64,000 bases of DNA, taken from positions 62,001-126,000 of the forward strand of contig NZ_MXPU01000002.1 of assembly GCF_002204185.1 (NCBI RefSeq), read 5' to 3'. The notes below the pieces were generated by a model. The model was not told the DNA's origin and searched no databases. It worked only from the letters and a program-made list of their open reading frames with translations. The position numbers were made by a program, and so were the translations under genes. The first letter of the stretch is position 1, and each line of letters begins with the position of its first letter. Origin of the DNA: Rhizobium esperanzae (GTDB taxonomy: Bacteria > Pseudomonadota > Alphaproteobacteria > Rhizobiales > Rhizobiaceae). Positions 16,666 through 28,451 of the stretch are shown one piece after another.

Positions 16666-17676
16666 ATGCCGCTTCTCACCCGCCGCCAGACGATTCTCGC
16701 CGCCATCGCAACAAGCCTCGCCGGCCGCGCCGCCTTTGCCCAATCGGCCCCCGCAAAGGTTCGCATCGCGCTCGACTGGACGCCCAACACCAACCACATC
16801 GGCATCTACGTCGCCAAGGCGAAGGGCTTCTACACGGCCGCCGGCCTCGATGTCGAAATTCTACCCTTTACCGACACCAGCGCCGGCACGCTGGTGTCGA
16901 ACGGGGTCGCCGATTTCGGCATCAGCAGCGAGATCGAGGCACTGACCCAGCGGGCTGGCGGCGGTGACGTGAAGATGGTCTACGGCGTCGTCCAGACGGA
17001 AACCGCACGCCTGATCTTCAAGGGCGGGCGCGACGACATCAAGAGCCCCAGAGATCTCGACGGCAAGACCTATGGCGGCTTCGGCGGTACCTGGGAAAGC
17101 GCGCTGGTCTCGGCGATGATCCGCAATGACGGCGGCAAAGGCGACGTCAAGACCGTCACCCTCGGCACCTCCGCCTATGAGGCGCTGGACAATGGCTCGA
17201 TTGATTTCACGCTGGAGATCTACACCTGGGAGGGCATCGCCGCCGAGCTGGAGAACCGGAAGATCAGCCGCTTCCATTATTCCGATTACGGCATTCCCGA
17301 CGAGCAGACGACGGTCATCGTTTCCAGCGACGCTTATCTCTCGGCCAGTCGAGAACACGCGCGCGCCTTCATCCAGGCCACACGTCAAGGCTATGTCTAC
17401 TCCATCGACCATCCCGACGGAGCCTGCGACCTGCTGATATCAGGAAGCAACGGTGCGCTGATGAACACGGAACTGGTAAAAGCATCTCAGAAGGCGTTGA
17501 TCGAAGGCCATTTCCTGAGATCCGAGGCCGGGGTGATCGGCACCCTTGACCCGGCAAAGGCCGATGCCATCGGCGGCTTCCTGGTCGAGAACGGCATCCT
17601 CGTCGATGCGAATGGCGTCGTGCTCAAGAAGAAGCCGGATTTTTCCACCTATTATACCAACGAACTCCTCGGCTGA
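16666..17676 (+). CDS. thiY: NMT1/THI5-like substrate-binding protein of the pyrimidine transporter
   Basis: The 336-residue protein starts with a signal peptide (MPLLTRRQTILAAIATSLAG, cut likely after AFA) and continues as KVRIALDWTPNTNHIGIYVAKAKGFY, the opening of NMT1-like pyrimidine-binding proteins. It should capture hydroxymethylpyrimidine or a related compound in the periplasm and hand it to ThiX and ThiZ. A strong ribosome binding site (gaggagg) precedes ATG 16666. The repeat at 16598-16647 separates it from thiZ. Confidence 0.9.
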   Translation: MPLLTRRQTILAAIATSLAGRAAFAQSAPAKVRIALDWTPNTNHIGIYVAKAKGFYTAAGLDVEILPFTDTSAGTLVSNGVADFGISSEIEALTQRAGGGDVKMVYGVVQTETARLIFKGGRDDIKSPRDLDGKTYGGFGGTWESALVSAMIRNDGGKGDVKTVTLGTSAYEALDNGSIDFTLEIYTWEGIAAELENRKISRFHYSDYGIPDEQTTVIVSSDAYLSASREHARAFIQATRQGYVYSIDHPDGACDLLISGSNGALMNTELVKASQKALIEGHFLRSEAGVIGTLDPAKADAIGGFLVENGILVDANGVVLKKKPDFSTYYTNELLG

Positions 17677-17763
17677 GCCCGCCCCGGCCTTGCCGACGCG
17701 GCCTTCCGCGGCAATGCTTCGGGCCTGGCGGTTTGAGCCGAATCGGGCAGGGCGGGGAACGAC

Positions 17764-18975
17764 ATGCGAGCACAAGACAGACTGGCCGGAGCCGACTTTC
17801 TGCGCGCGATGGCCTGCTTGTTGGTGCTCGCGCATCATCTCGCGCTCCGGCTGGATATGCGCAGAGTTCCGGACGAATTGGCGGCGACGGCAAACGTCCT
17901 CCGCTTCGGCAATTTCGGCGTCGCCATCTTCTTCGTGCTCAGCGGCTTTCTGCTTGCCCGCCCCTTCTGGCACGCTCTCAACGCCGGCGGCGCCATGCCG
18001 AACCTTGGGCACTACGCCATCCGCAGGTTGGCACGCATCGCTCCGGGCTTCTGGTTCGCCGCCAGCGTCAGCTTCGTCCTCAGCCTGACGCTGCTTGCCC
18101 TGCCGCTAACGCCGGAACTCGTCCTTCGCTACGTCTGCGGACTACTGTTCATGAGCCAGTGGCATTGGCGCACGTTTTTTCCCGTCGAAGCCGATGGGCC
18201 GCTCTGGTCCATTCCCTTTGAGGTGACCAGCTATGTGCTCCTGCCGGTCGGCTTTTTCCTGCTGTTTCGCTTGCCGCTGCTGCGGCGGCGTCCGTTCTTC
18301 GCCCGCGCCGCCTGGCTCGGCGTCATTGCCGTCGTCCTTCTTGCCCATCTGATGATCCTGAGGCTCTTTGCGCTGGACGATACCGGGCGGGGCTGGGCAT
18401 ATGGCCTGCAGGGCGGGGCGAAGGAATGGATGCCCAAATATAATCCGATCGGCTTCTTTGCCGTCTTCGCGCTCGGCGCGCTTGCCGCCGGCATCGAAGT
18501 GATGTTGCCCGCAAGACGCTCCTCCTGGTTGGATGCTGCGGCACTCCTCGCCCTTGCGGTTGCCGCTTACCGCCTCCTCATATCCCCCGGTGGCTCGGCC
18601 GAAGGTTACGGCTGGCTTGACATCCCCTATGGATTTCCGGTCTTTCCACTGGCGGTCGCAACAGCGCTCATTTCACTCAGCCATTCGCAGGGTTTGGGCA
18701 GGCTGCTTGATAACGCTCCTGTCCGCTACGTCGCCAAGATCTCCTTCGGCATTTATATCTGGCAGGAGATCATCCTGACATTGATCCAGAGACTCGACCC
18801 CGGCTCATTCGGGGCCTCCTCGGAGAATGTGGTCACCGGCTGGCTGCAATCCTGCGCACTGACGGCGGCGCTGGTTTTTCTGGTGGCAAGCCTCAGTTAT
18901 TATCTGTTGGAACGACCGGCAATCGACTTGGGTAACCGCCTGACATCGCGCCGCCTGATCGGGCTACTCCTTTAA
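17764..18975 (+). CDS. Acyltransferase-3 family membrane protein (OafA-like)
   Basis: The 403-residue integral membrane protein opens with GADFLRAMACLLVLAHHLALR, the characteristic first helix of acyltransferase-3 proteins with its conserved R and H. SGFLLARPFW, the SIPFEVTSY segment and about ten hydrophobic helices follow. Such enzymes O-acylate surface polysaccharides or lipids. It lies upstream of a polysaccharide sugar transferase on the same strand, with a 175-bp AT-rich gap between, so a surface-glycan role is a mild inference. Confidence 0.85.
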   Translation: MRAQDRLAGADFLRAMACLLVLAHHLALRLDMRRVPDELAATANVLRFGNFGVAIFFVLSGFLLARPFWHALNAGGAMPNLGHYAIRRLARIAPGFWFAASVSFVLSLTLLALPLTPELVLRYVCGLLFMSQWHWRTFFPVEADGPLWSIPFEVTSYVLLPVGFFLLFRLPLLRRRPFFARAAWLGVIAVVLLAHLMILRLFALDDTGRGWAYGLQGGAKEWMPKYNPIGFFAVFALGALAAGIEVMLPARRSSWLDAAALLALAVAAYRLLISPGGSAEGYGWLDIPYGFPVFPLAVATALISLSHSQGLGRLLDNAPVRYVAKISFGIYIWQEIILTLIQRLDPGSFGASSENVVTGWLQSCALTAALVFLVASLSYYLLERPAIDLGNRLTSRRLIGLLL

Positions 18976-19150
18976 AAGTATAATTTCGAATACCACTCAA
19001 CTAGAGGCATTAGGGTTAATGCGAAATACTCCCATTTTTGGCGTCTTTATGCTTACCGATTTCTTATTTATAACGATGACAAACCATACGTAAGCATGTA
19101 TCTGTCTCCCCGCTGTTCAGTATCGCATCTAAACTTCTGGGCTTTGAGTA

Positions 19151-19888
19151 ATGAATGCTTTTACTTCGAAGATAAGTTCACGCTTCGATTCGTCTCAGCG
19201 TCAGAACAAAATCCGGACCCTGGTTGTAGCGAACTCCAACATTCGCCAGCCGGACAGCTTTTCCGGTGTCGAGAGAAAGGCGGCTTTGCGATTGGCCGTA
19301 AAGCGGCTGATCGACATCGTCATCTCGGCCAGCGCTCTCCTCGTGCTGGCGCCGCTTTTCCTGGCAATCGCTCTTTTCATCAAACTCGACGATGGTGGCC
19401 CCGTATTCTTCCGTCAGATCCGTTGGGGCCTGAACGGCCGGAAGATCACCGTCTTCAAGTTCCGATCGATGCACACCGACGCTTGCGATCCCAGCGGCAT
19501 CCAGCAGACCGTCAAGGGCGACAGGCGGGTGACCGGCATCGGTGCGCTGCTCCGCAGGACCAACATTGATGAGCTGCCGCAGCTTCTAAACGTCCTCAGG
19601 GGCGACATGTCCCTGGTCGGTCCGCGCTGTCATGCCATCAACATGCGCGCAGCCGGCAGGCTCTACGAAGAATTGGTGCCGAACTACCACCATCGCCACA
19701 TCATGCGCCCCGGCATCACCGGCCTCGCGCAGACACGGGGCTGGCGCGGACCGACGACGCGCCCGTTGCAAGCCCGGGCCCGCATCGCCTGCGATATCTA
19801 TTATGTCAGGAATTTCAGCCTGCTGCTCGATCTGAAAATTCTGTTCAAGACGCTGGTCATCGAGTTGCGCGGCGGCACCGGCTTCTAG
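19151..19888 (+). CDS. Undecaprenyl-phosphate sugar transferase (bacterial sugar transferase family)
   Basis: The 245-residue protein has one N-terminal membrane segment (LIDIVISASALLVLAPLFLA), then the catalytic domain with VFKFRSMHTDA, TNIDELPQLLNVLRGDMSLVGPR and PGITGLAQTRGWRG. Enzymes of this family move a sugar phosphate onto the lipid carrier as the first step of exopolysaccharide assembly, as ExoY and PssA do. It is shorter than WbaP-type proteins and has no other polysaccharide genes next to it apart from the acyltransferase. Which glycan it serves is unknown. Confidence 0.88.
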   Translation: MNAFTSKISSRFDSSQRQNKIRTLVVANSNIRQPDSFSGVERKAALRLAVKRLIDIVISASALLVLAPLFLAIALFIKLDDGGPVFFRQIRWGLNGRKITVFKFRSMHTDACDPSGIQQTVKGDRRVTGIGALLRRTNIDELPQLLNVLRGDMSLVGPRCHAINMRAAGRLYEELVPNYHHRHIMRPGITGLAQTRGWRGPTTRPLQARARIACDIYYVRNFSLLLDLKILFKTLVIELRGGTGF

Positions 19889-20182
19889 TGAGAGTCTACC
19901 CGGTTCAAAGCATGGCGCGCAAAGATATGCGGCCACGAAAACGGTATGCGCAAAACAAAGCGCCTAAAGCGCGAGAGGCGAATCTGAAAGACTGCGACGC
20001 GCTTCAGCACATCGACCCAAATCAGAAAACACGATGGGTTTATTAAGGGCGGCAGCGCCTTTGCGCGCCTTGGAGACGGGCGGCGCAGCAAGTGTGGCCT
20101 CTCCGTTATAAGCCGGGCAAAAGCGGCTTTGAACGCCCCTCTTTCTTTCAAGCTCTTCGATGATGGCGCTTTGACCGCAAAA
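19889..20182. other. Intergenic region with no supported gene
   Basis: This stretch holds an imperfect palindromic repeat at 19964-20007 and otherwise nothing I can identify. A leftward open frame across it has no recognisable domain, no ribosome binding site and repeat-derived sequence, so it is not called. Confidence 0.6.
19964..20007. repeat. Imperfect palindrome (ctaaagcgcg...gcgcttcag)
   Basis: The left arm ctaaagcgcg pairs with gcgcttcag with one mismatch around a loop of about 25 bases. Similar ctaaagcgcg-type palindromes are, from memory, frequent between Rhizobium genes. Confidence 0.55.
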
Positions 20183-20212
20183 ACAAAAAAGCGGCCTTCG
20201 AGGCCGCCTTTC
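20183..20212 (-). terminator. Intrinsic terminator of the atp operon
   Basis: Reading leftward after atpC, the stem ggcggcct / aggccgc-type arms close around a short loop and run into TTTTTTG. It lies about 20 bp after the atpC stop codon. Confidence 0.88.
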
Positions 20213-20231
20213 ATTGATGCTGTCGGTATGA

Positions 20232-20635
20232 TCAATCCTGAACGATGCCGCGAAGATGCGTCAGTTCCATGATGAAGTGCTCGAGCTTCGACTTGTGCTC
20301 ATGCAGCTCGGCATGTTCGAGCTCTTTGCGGGCAGCCTCGATGCGGCGGGTCAGCTCGTCCTTATGGAGTTCCTCGACCGGAACGGCGGATTCGGCCAGC
20401 AGTGTGCAACCCGTCGGCAGAATATCGGCAAAACCGCCGAACACCACATAGTCCTGCTTCTTGCCGGAAGCCGAACGCACGCTCACCACGCCCGGTTTGA
20501 TCGTCGTCATTGTCGGCGCGTGGTTCGCCATGACGGTCATCTCGCCCTCGGTCGCGGGAACGACGACCTCCGTCACCATCTCCGACAGCAGCAGACGCTC
20601 CGGCGAAACGAGCTCAAAGTTGAAATTGTCAGCCA

Positions 20636-20636
<1 letters not shown>
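20232..20636 (-). CDS. atpC: ATP synthase F1 epsilon subunit
   Basis: The 134-residue protein has the N-terminal beta sandwich (NFELVSPERLLLSEMVTEVVVPATEGEMTVMANHAPTMTTIKPGVV) and a C-terminal helical part (RRIEAARKELEHAEL). Epsilon joins gamma to the c-ring and modulates ATPase activity. Its start codon overlaps the stop codon of the small gene upstream (TGATG), so translation is coupled to it. It is the last gene of the atpHAGD(orf)C operon. Confidence 0.95.
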
Positions 20637-23209
<2,573 letters not shown>

Positions 23210-23237
23210 CCGTGATCCGTCCTAACTTAGGGCCCGA

Positions 23238-24767
23238 TTACTGGAAAGACTTGGCGAAGCTGTCGAGAGCAGCCGTAAGCTTGCCCTTGGTATCGTCGCT
23301 GATAGCCTTTTCAGTGCGGATCGCATCGAGGATGGCGGAGCCTTCCGAGCGCAGATAGGACAACAGGCCCTGTTCGAACTTGCCGACCTGAGCGACCGGC
23401 AGCTTGTCGAGGTAGCCGTTGACGCCGGCGAAGATCACGGCGACCTGCTCTTCCGTCTTCAGCGGCGAGAACTGCGGCTGCTTCAGGAGTTCGGTCAGGC
23501 GTGCGCCGCGGTTCAAGAGGCGCTGCGTTGCAGCGTCGAGGTCCGAACCGAACTGGGCGAAGGCGGCCATTTCACGATACTGGGCAAGCTCACCCTTGAT
23601 CGAGCCGGCGACCTGCTTCATCGCCTTGATCTGTGCCGACGAGCCGACGCGAGAAACCGAGAGACCGACGTTAACGGCCGGACGGATACCCTGATAGAAC
23701 AGGTCGGTTTCGAGGAAGATCTGGCCGTCGGTGATCGAGATCACGTTGGTCGGAATGAAGGCCGACACGTCGTTGCCCTGCGTTTCGATGACCGGCAGGG
23801 CGGTCAGCGAACCGGCGCCCTTGTCGTCGTTCATCTTCGCAGCGCGCTCGAGCAGGCGCGAATGCAGGTAGAAAACGTCGCCCGGATAGGCTTCGCGGCC
23901 CGGCGGACGGCGCAGCAGCAGCGACATCTGGCGATAGGATACGGCCTGCTTCGACAGGTCATCGTAACCGATCAGCGCGTGCATGCCATTGTCGCGGAAA
24001 TATTCGCCCATGGCGCAGCCGGCAAACGGAGCCAGGAACTGCATCGGCGCCGGGTCGGATGCCGTCGCGGCAATGATGATCGAATACTTCAGTGCGCCGC
24101 GCTCTTCGAGAACCTTGACGAACTGGGCAACGGTGGAGCGCTTCTGGCCGACGGCGACGTAGACGCAGTAAAGCTTCTCGCCTTCCGGACCGTTGTCGTG
24201 AATGGCCTTCTGGTTGAGGAAGGCATCGAGAAGGATGGCGGTCTTGCCGGTCTGGCGGTCGCCGATGACGAGCTCGCGCTGGCCGCGGCCGACCGGGATG
24301 AGGGCGTCGATGGCCTTGAGGCCGGTCGACATCGGCTCATGAACCGACTTGCGCGGGATGATGCCGGGAGCCTTGACGTCGACGCGCGAACGGCGGGTCG
24401 CATTGATCGGGCCCTTGCCGTCGATCGGGTTGCCGAGCGCGTCGACGACGCGGCCGAGCAGTTCCGGACCGACCGGAACGTCGACGATGGCGCCGGTCCG
24501 CTTGACGGTGTCGCCTTCCTTGATATCGCGGTCGGAGCCGAAAATAACGACACCGACGTTGTCAGATTCAAGGTTCAGAGCCATGCCGCGGATGCCGCCG
24601 GGGAACTCGACCATTTCACCGGCCTGGACATTATCCAGGCCGTAAACGCGAGCAATACCGTCACCGACGGAGAGAACCTGGCCGACTTCCGAGACTTCTG
24701 CCTCTTTGCCGAAATTTTTGATCTGGTCTTTGAGAATTGCGGAAATTTCCGCGGCGCGGATATCCAT
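23238..24767 (-). CDS. atpA: ATP synthase F1 alpha subunit
   Basis: The 509-residue protein has the P-loop GDRQTGKT, the regulatory nucleotide-binding fold, and [19 protein letters not shown] near the C-terminal domain. It forms the F1 hexamer with AtpD. Its start codon overlaps the stop codon of atpH by one base (TGATG), so the two are coupled. Length and domain order are normal. Confidence 0.98.
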   Translation of the reverse strand: MDIRAAEISAILKDQIKNFGKEAEVSEVGQVLSVGDGIARVYGLDNVQAGEMVEFPGGIRGMALNLESDNVGVVIFGSDRDIKEGDTVKRTGAIVDVPVGPELLGRVVDALGNPIDGKGPINATRRSRVDVKAPGIIPRKSVHEPMSTGLKAIDALIPVGRGQRELVIGDRQTGKTAILLDAFLNQKAIHDNGPEGEKLYCVYVAVGQKRSTVAQFVKVLEERGALKYSIIIAATASDPAPMQFLAPFAGCAMGEYFRDNGMHALIGYDDLSKQAVSYRQMSLLLRRPPGREAYPGDVFYLHSRLLERAAKMNDDKGAGSLTALPVIETQGNDVSAFIPTNVISITDGQIFLETDLFYQGIRPAVNVGLSVSRVGSSAQIKAMKQVAGSIKGELAQYREMAAFAQFGSDLDAATQRLLNRGARLTELLKQPQFSPLKTEEQVAVIFAGVNGYLDKLPVAQVGKFEQGLLSYLRSEGSAILDAIRTEKAISDDTKGKLTAALDSFAKSFQ

Positions 24768-25333
24768 CAGCCGACCTCTTTCAATGCAAGCTTAAGGGTA
24801 GAGAGTTTGGTACGAAGAGACGTATCAATCTGACGGGACCCGACCTTGACGATCAGACCACCAAGAATTGACGGATCAACCGTGACGGCAATCGCCACGT
24901 CTTTGCCGGTGACGCCCTTCAGCGCCGCCTTCAATTCATTTTCCTGCTCTGCGGTCAGAGCATGGGCCGAGGTGACCTCGGCGGAGATTTCACCGCGGTG
25001 ATTCGCGGCGATGACGCGGAAGGCCTTGATCATGCCCGGCAGGGCAAACAGGCGGCGGTTGCGCGCCACGACCTTCAGGAAATTGGCAAAGAAGCCGCTG
25101 ATGCCGGCCCTCTCGCCGATGGCGATGATCGCCTTCAGCTGGTCCTCGGCGGAGAAAACCGGACTCGCGACGAAGCGCTTCAGTTCGGCGCTTTCATCGA
25201 GCATCGCCTGGAAACGGTCGAGATCGGCGGTTACGCTGTCGACGGCGCCCTGTTCGAGCGCCAACTCGAAAAGCGACGAGGCATAGCGCTCGGCAACACC
25301 AGAAGTAAGCTGGGACGTGTCTGCCACTGGCAC
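24767..25333 (-). CDS. atpH: ATP synthase F1 delta subunit
   Basis: The 188-residue OSCP/delta protein has [23 protein letters not shown] at the N-terminus and [22 protein letters not shown] at the C-terminus. It holds F1 to the peripheral stalk. The best start is GTG 25333 with cagggaa upstream; the longer frame would add about 67 unconserved residues. This is the first gene of the operon. The F0 genes are absent here, which is the usual rhizobial split arrangement. Confidence 0.93.
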   Translation of the reverse strand: MPVADTSQLTSGVAERYASSLFELALEQGAVDSVTADLDRFQAMLDESAELKRFVASPVFSAEDQLKAIIAIGERAGISGFFANFLKVVARNRRLFALPGMIKAFRVIAANHRGEISAEVTSAHALTAEQENELKAALKGVTGKDVAIAVTVDPSILGGLIVKVGSRQIDTSLRTKLSTLKLALKEVG

Positions 25334-25474
25334 AAATTTCCCTGATTTCAATCCAAAATCCGGCTCTCGGCGGGCGCCGAACCTATGATCTTGAATTCGT
25401 TTTGATTTCCCCCAGAAATCACAAGAGAAGCCTCTTGCTTCTTCCGAAATTCGGGGTCCGTCTAACATAGGATG

Positions 25475-25504
25475 TTCGGACTCGCAACACGCGTAACGTC
25501 CGAA
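25475..25504. promoter_or_regulatory. Inverted repeat in the atp operon promoter region
   Basis: TTCGGAC at 25475-25481 and GTCCGAA at 25498-25504 pair perfectly across 16 bases. It lies about 140 bp upstream of atpH within a 255-bp gene-free stretch that must hold the operon promoter. No -35/-10 pair there is convincing. Confidence 0.4.
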
Positions 25505-25588
25505 TACGCCTTTCGCATGAATTTCTGTTCGCAAAATTGCGCAAAGGCTTGCGGACAGGCCGCAAAGGCGGCCCGCCGGCGGTGAAAT

Positions 25589-25978
25589 TCACGTTTGAAC
25601 GAAGCCGAAAACATAGAGCAGCGGCAGCGCAGCCAGCACGCCTTGCACAACCAGAAGTAAATAGTTGACCAGATTGCTCCCCTTATCGGACAGGATCGAG
25701 ATGAGCCGCGCAAAGGCAGCCATCGCAAAGGAGGCGCCGAACGCCATGTAGATCGTTGTCTGGGCAAGCATGATCGCCGCGAGGCCGAAGCCGAGATAGA
25801 AACCGCCCATCGAGCGTCCCTCGCCATATCCTTCAGACCGCCCCTCCTGCGCCTGCAAGCCGAGAAGACGGAAAGCATGGCCCGGCGCAAACATCATGAT
25901 GAAGCCGGCCAGCGCCGTGAAAGCGGCAGAGCAGAAGGCGAGCTGCTCGCCGAGTTCAGTTGGAAAATAGAATTCCAT
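25589..25978 (-). CDS. Small integral membrane protein of unknown function
   Basis: The 129-residue protein is mostly hydrophobic with four likely membrane segments: AFCSAAFTALAGFIMMFAPG, GGFYLGFGLAAIMLAQTTIY, ASFAMAAFARLI and LLLVVQGVLAALPLLYVFGF. The layout resembles small four-helix DUF4345-like proteins, but I cannot confirm that family. It lies between atpH and priA, all leftward, with gaps on both sides. No function is proposed. Confidence 0.75.
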   Translation of the reverse strand: MEFYFPTELGEQLAFCSAAFTALAGFIMMFAPGHAFRLLGLQAQEGRSEGYGEGRSMGGFYLGFGLAAIMLAQTTIYMAFGASFAMAAFARLISILSDKGSNLVNYLLLVVQGVLAALPLLYVFGFVQT

Positions 25979-26049
25979 GCATCAGCCTCAAATCACCCGG
26001 AAAGAATCGGTGTTTTATGGCATGAGCCGGAAAAGGAGGGAATGGCGCA

Positions 26050-28266
26050 TCAGAGAAAACTCTGCGGATCGATGTCGAGCTGCACCTGTACTGATCCGCG
26101 CTCCTTCGGTGACTGCGACAGCATCGCCCGCAGAAACCCCTGCATGTCGGAGTTGCGCCGTCCGTGGACCAAGAGGCGGAAACGGTGGCGGCCGCGCACC
26201 AGCGCAAGCGGCGCTTCCGCCGGGCCGAGCACTGAGATGCCGGAGACCTGGGGGGCTGCGTTGCGCATGCAGCGCGCATGGTTCTCCGCGTCATGGCGCG
26301 TTTCGGCCGAAACGATGATCGAGGCGAGCCGACCGAAGGGCGGCAATGCCGCGCGTTCGCGCTCGGTGATTTCGCGCTCGTAAAAGGCATCCGAATCGCC
26401 GGAAACGATGGCCTGCATGACCGGATGCTGCGGCTGGTAGGTCTGCAGCAGCCCGTGGCTCTTGAGGCCGGTGCGCCCGGCGCGCCCCGTCACCTGCGAC
26501 AGAAGCTGAAAGGTGCGCTCGGCCGCACGCGGATCGCCATTGGCAAGGCCGAGATCGGCATCGACGATGCCAACCAGTGTCATCAGCGGAAAATTATGCC
26601 CCTTGGCGACGAGCTGTGTGCCGATGACGATATCGGCCTCACCCTTGGCGATTGCATCAAGCTCCAGCCGCAGCCGCTTCACCCCGCCCATCATGTCCGA
26701 GGAGAGAACGATCGTCCGCGCCTCGGGGAAATGCCGCTCCACCTCTTCGGCGATGCGCTCGACGCCTGGCCCGCAGGCGACCAGATGGTCGAGCGTGCCG
26801 CACTCCGGGCATGCTTCCGGCGTGCGCTCGGCATGGCCGCATTGATGGCATTGCAGCTGCTTGCGGAAACGATGCTCGACCAGCCAGCTGGAACATTGCG
26901 GGCATTGGAAGCGGTGACCGCAGACCCGGCAGAGCGTCAGCGGCGCATAACCGCGCCGATTGAGAAAGAGCAGCGCCTGTTCGCGCCTCTCTACAGTCTT
27001 GCCGATCGCCCGGATCAGCACCGGCGACAGGAAGCCACCCCGCTCCGGCGCGTGCCTGCGCATATCGATGAGATGCAGGTCCGGCAGCGCCGCGTCGCCG
27101 AAACGTGTGGGCAGGTGAACGGTGCTGTAGCGGCCGCTCTGCCCGTTGACCTGGCTTTCGACCGACGGTGTCGCAGAGACCAGGATGACGGGAAAATCGC
27201 CGATGCGGCCGCGCACGACGGCCATGTCGCGAGCATTATAGAAGACGCGATCCTCCTGCTTGTAGGCCGGATCATGCTCCTCGTCGACGATGATGAGGCC
27301 GAGGTCCTCGAAAGGCAGGAAGAGCGCCGAGCGGGCGCCGGCGACGACACGCACCTCGCCGGTCACCGCATGGCGCCAGACCTTTTCACGCATGCGTGGG
27401 GCGAGATCGGAATGCCATTCGGCGGGCTTTGCCCCGAAGCGATCCTGAAAACGCTCGAGGAAACTGGCCGTCAGCGCGATCTCCGGCAGCAGAATCAGCA
27501 CCTGCTTGCCACGTTTCAGCGTCTCGGCGATCGCCTCGAAATAGACTTCCGTTTTGCCGGAGCCGGTCACCCCGTCGATCAGCGACACTGAAAATTCGCC
27601 CCTGCAGACGTCGGAGACGATTTCCGCGGCCGCCTCTTTCTGCGGCCCTTCGAGGCGCGCGGCGGCAAAATCGGGATCCGGCATCGCCACAACAGGCGGC
27701 GGCGGCAGGAACACCGTTTCGAAAATGCCGAGCGTGATCAGCCCATCGACGACGCTCGTCGAAACGCCGGCCGCATGCGCCAGACCGCTGCGCGTCCAGG
27801 AGAGGCCGTCGGAAGCGGCCGCGAGCACGCGCGCACGTGCCGGTGTCATGCGCTCGGGTTCGCCGCCGACGAATTTCAGCCCCTCCACCATCGGCTCCGG
27901 CTCGAAGGCGTTCGGCGCCCTGAGCGCCATGCGCGCGACGAGGCCGGGCGGGGAGAGCGTGTAGCTCGCCACCCAATCGATGAAATCCCGCATCTCCTTG
28001 GAAAGCGGTGGGCAATCGAAGACATGGCTAATCGGCCGAAGCTTCTTCGGATCGACGCCATCTTCGCCGCCGTCCCAGACGACGCCGATCACCTGCCGCG
28101 GCCCGAGCGGCACCTGCACGACCGAGCCGGGCTCGACCGCCATGCCCTCCGGCACCGAGTAGGAATAGGGTTTCGGCGCCGGCATCGGCACCAGCACCGG
28201 AACCGTTCGGTTCGCGGGCGGTGCTTCGAAAAGCGCGCCAAAGAGATCGGACGAATCTATGCTCAT
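26050..28266 (-). CDS. priA: Primosomal replication helicase PriA
   Basis: This 738-residue superfamily 2 helicase restarts stalled replication forks. An N-terminal 3'-DNA-binding domain precedes the helicase core with Walker A GVTGSGKTE and the DEEH box in IIVDEEHDPAYKQE. A cysteine-rich zinc region follows (CRVCGHRFQCPQCSSWL, CHQCGH, CPECG), then the second helicase lobe with TQLVAKGHNFPLMTLVG and QVTGRAGR. ATG 28266 starts the conserved N-terminus, and the upstream extension is discounted. The DapA-like gene is divergent. Confidence 0.96.
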   Translation of the reverse strand: MSIDSSDLFGALFEAPPANRTVPVLVPMPAPKPYSYSVPEGMAVEPGSVVQVPLGPRQVIGVVWDGGEDGVDPKKLRPISHVFDCPPLSKEMRDFIDWVASYTLSPPGLVARMALRAPNAFEPEPMVEGLKFVGGEPERMTPARARVLAAASDGLSWTRSGLAHAAGVSTSVVDGLITLGIFETVFLPPPPVVAMPDPDFAAARLEGPQKEAAAEIVSDVCRGEFSVSLIDGVTGSGKTEVYFEAIAETLKRGKQVLILLPEIALTASFLERFQDRFGAKPAEWHSDLAPRMREKVWRHAVTGEVRVVAGARSALFLPFEDLGLIIVDEEHDPAYKQEDRVFYNARDMAVVRGRIGDFPVILVSATPSVESQVNGQSGRYSTVHLPTRFGDAALPDLHLIDMRRHAPERGGFLSPVLIRAIGKTVERREQALLFLNRRGYAPLTLCRVCGHRFQCPQCSSWLVEHRFRKQLQCHQCGHAERTPEACPECGTLDHLVACGPGVERIAEEVERHFPEARTIVLSSDMMGGVKRLRLELDAIAKGEADIVIGTQLVAKGHNFPLMTLVGIVDADLGLANGDPRAAERTFQLLSQVTGRAGRTGLKSHGLLQTYQPQHPVMQAIVSGDSDAFYEREITERERAALPPFGRLASIIVSAETRHDAENHARCMRNAAPQVSGISVLGPAEAPLALVRGRHRFRLLVHGRRNSDMQGFLRAMLSQSPKERGSVQVQLDIDPQSFL

Positions 28267-28316
28267 CGCGCGAGACCATGCCCGCAAATCGATGGAATTG
28301 GAACCGCAAAGACGAG

Positions 28317-28451
28317 ATGGCTCGTTTGGCGAGAATGTGGATAGCGAAGACCGCCAGGATGGATCGCGCATTGACGAAAAGGTTGCGGGTCAAGCAATTG
28401 GCCGCCTACACTACCGGAGGATTTGTTCGACAGCTGAATCGGAGAGCATGA
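28317..28451 (+). CDS. Candidate 44-codon basic peptide upstream of the DapA-like gene
   Basis: The frame begins at ATG 28317 with gacgag upstream and ends in a TGA directly abutting the DapA-like ATG (ATGAATG at 28448-28454). The peptide is strongly basic (MARLARMWIAKTARMDRALT at the start) and has no known domain. It could be a leader ORF or chance. Tight end-to-start packing is the main evidence. Confidence 0.25.
   Translation: MARLARMWIAKTARMDRALTKRLRVKQLAAYTTGGFVRQLNRRA

Noticed and set aside
19885..20235. A 116-codon leftward frame in the gap after the sugar transferase
   Set aside because: It runs through a palindromic repeat and the atp terminator, has no ribosome binding site and no recognisable fold.
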